The notes under the pieces were generated by a model. It made no database searches and was not told the DNA's origin. It worked only from the letters and a program-made list of their open reading frames with translations. Position numbers and translations under genes: made by a program. Positions 6,119-6,275 of a DNA stretch of 6,275 nucleotides are shown one piece after another. The stretch's first letter is position 1; each line of letters opens with the position of its first letter. This DNA is from Planctomycetaceae bacterium (GTDB taxonomy: Bacteria; Planctomycetota; Planctomycetia; Pirellulales; Thermoguttaceae), in NCBI GenBank assembly GCA_009776995.1, contig WRMR01000300.1, forward strand, positions 1-6,275. The letters are read 5' to 3'.

Positions 6119-6275
6119 GGTGTAGTCAGGTTTGTCAAAACCACCCAAAACCACCTCAAAACGGAGCAAATCATGAGTACGGAAGCACGCACGGCGTTCA
6201 CAATCAGAAACTGGGCAAAATATAACGAGGCATTGGTCAATCGGGGCGACGTCACGTTCTGGTTTTCCGACGAAA
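6119..6275 (+). mobile_element. Left part of an insertion sequence (IS5-family-like), cut by window edge
   Basis: The transposase start at 6173 and the preceding leader mark the left part of an IS. The exact end is not determinable because the right end is outside the window; the GGGTGTAGTCAGG stretch near 6119 is a guess. The leader holds a hairpin (GGTTT-GTCA-AAACC, 6129-6142) and a perfect tandem repeat CAAAACCACC (6136-6145, 6146-6155) followed by a partial copy at 6157. Confidence 0.5.
6173..6275 (+). CDS. Transposase N-terminus, IS5 family-like (partial)
   Basis: The first 34 codons of a transposase are present and the rest lies beyond the right edge. The stretch TIRNWAKYNEALVNRGDVTF (residues 10-29) matches the conserved RNWxxYNxALVxRGxLTxW opening of IS5-family (IS903-type) DDE transposases as I know them. 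The catalytic DDE residues would lie downstream and cannot be seen, so activity is unknown. GGAG (6163-6166) lies 6 nt before the ATG and is a good ribosome binding site. It is the only gene here on the plus strand. Confidence 0.85.
   Translation, partial: MSTEARTAFTIRNWAKYNEALVNRGDVTFWFSDE

Overview
The window looks like chromosomal DNA of a bacterium from the Planctomycetota or the wider PVC group. This is inferred from gene content and style: a secreted formylglycine sulfatase, a Tat-exported propeller-type protein, a URO-D-fold protein unlike HemE, and long intergenic stretches full of short repeats. No rRNA or other phylogenetic marker is present, so the assignment is tentative. All four substantial genes lie on the minus strand; the only plus-strand gene is the start of a transposase at the right edge.

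Layout, left to right. 1-860 (-): a Tat-signal protein that runs off the left edge. 861-1088: spacer with a small hairpin and a degenerate 7-bp repeat array that ends 2 bp from the sulfatase stop codon. 1089-2711 (-): secreted type I sulfatase with its formylglycine motif and metal ligands. 2712-3423: about 700 bp without a convincing gene, holding a -10 element and TGCCAAA repeats for the sulfatase, a degenerate CACAAAG/CACAGAG patch, fifteen tandem 21-bp repeats, a CACGAAG patch and a terminator. 3424-4095 (-): a markedly AT-rich gene for an unrecognised membrane-anchored protein. 4096-4260: a hairpin and seven tandem 7-bp repeats. 4261-5454 (-): URO-D-fold protein with a GTG start and a good promoter. 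5455-6172: about 720 bp with a doubtful open frame, a REP-like palindrome, a strong plus-strand promoter and the left end of an IS. 6173-6275 (+): N-terminus of an IS5-family-like transposase.

The sulfatase and the Tat protein fit export-based breakdown of sulfated polysaccharides; both are exported and lie in tandem, but the 228-bp repeat-bearing gap makes a single operon uncertain. The URO-D protein lacks the zinc motif of corrinoid methyltransferases and the HemE N-terminal motif, so its substrate is unknown. No corrinoid protein or other partner gene is in view.

I did not find a defence system, CRISPR array, tRNA or rRNA. The most unusual content is the repeats: the 21-bp array, whose variants all keep a hairpin in the plus-strand RNA, and the 7-bp arrays placed directly after two stop codons, with a further copy overlapping a start codon.
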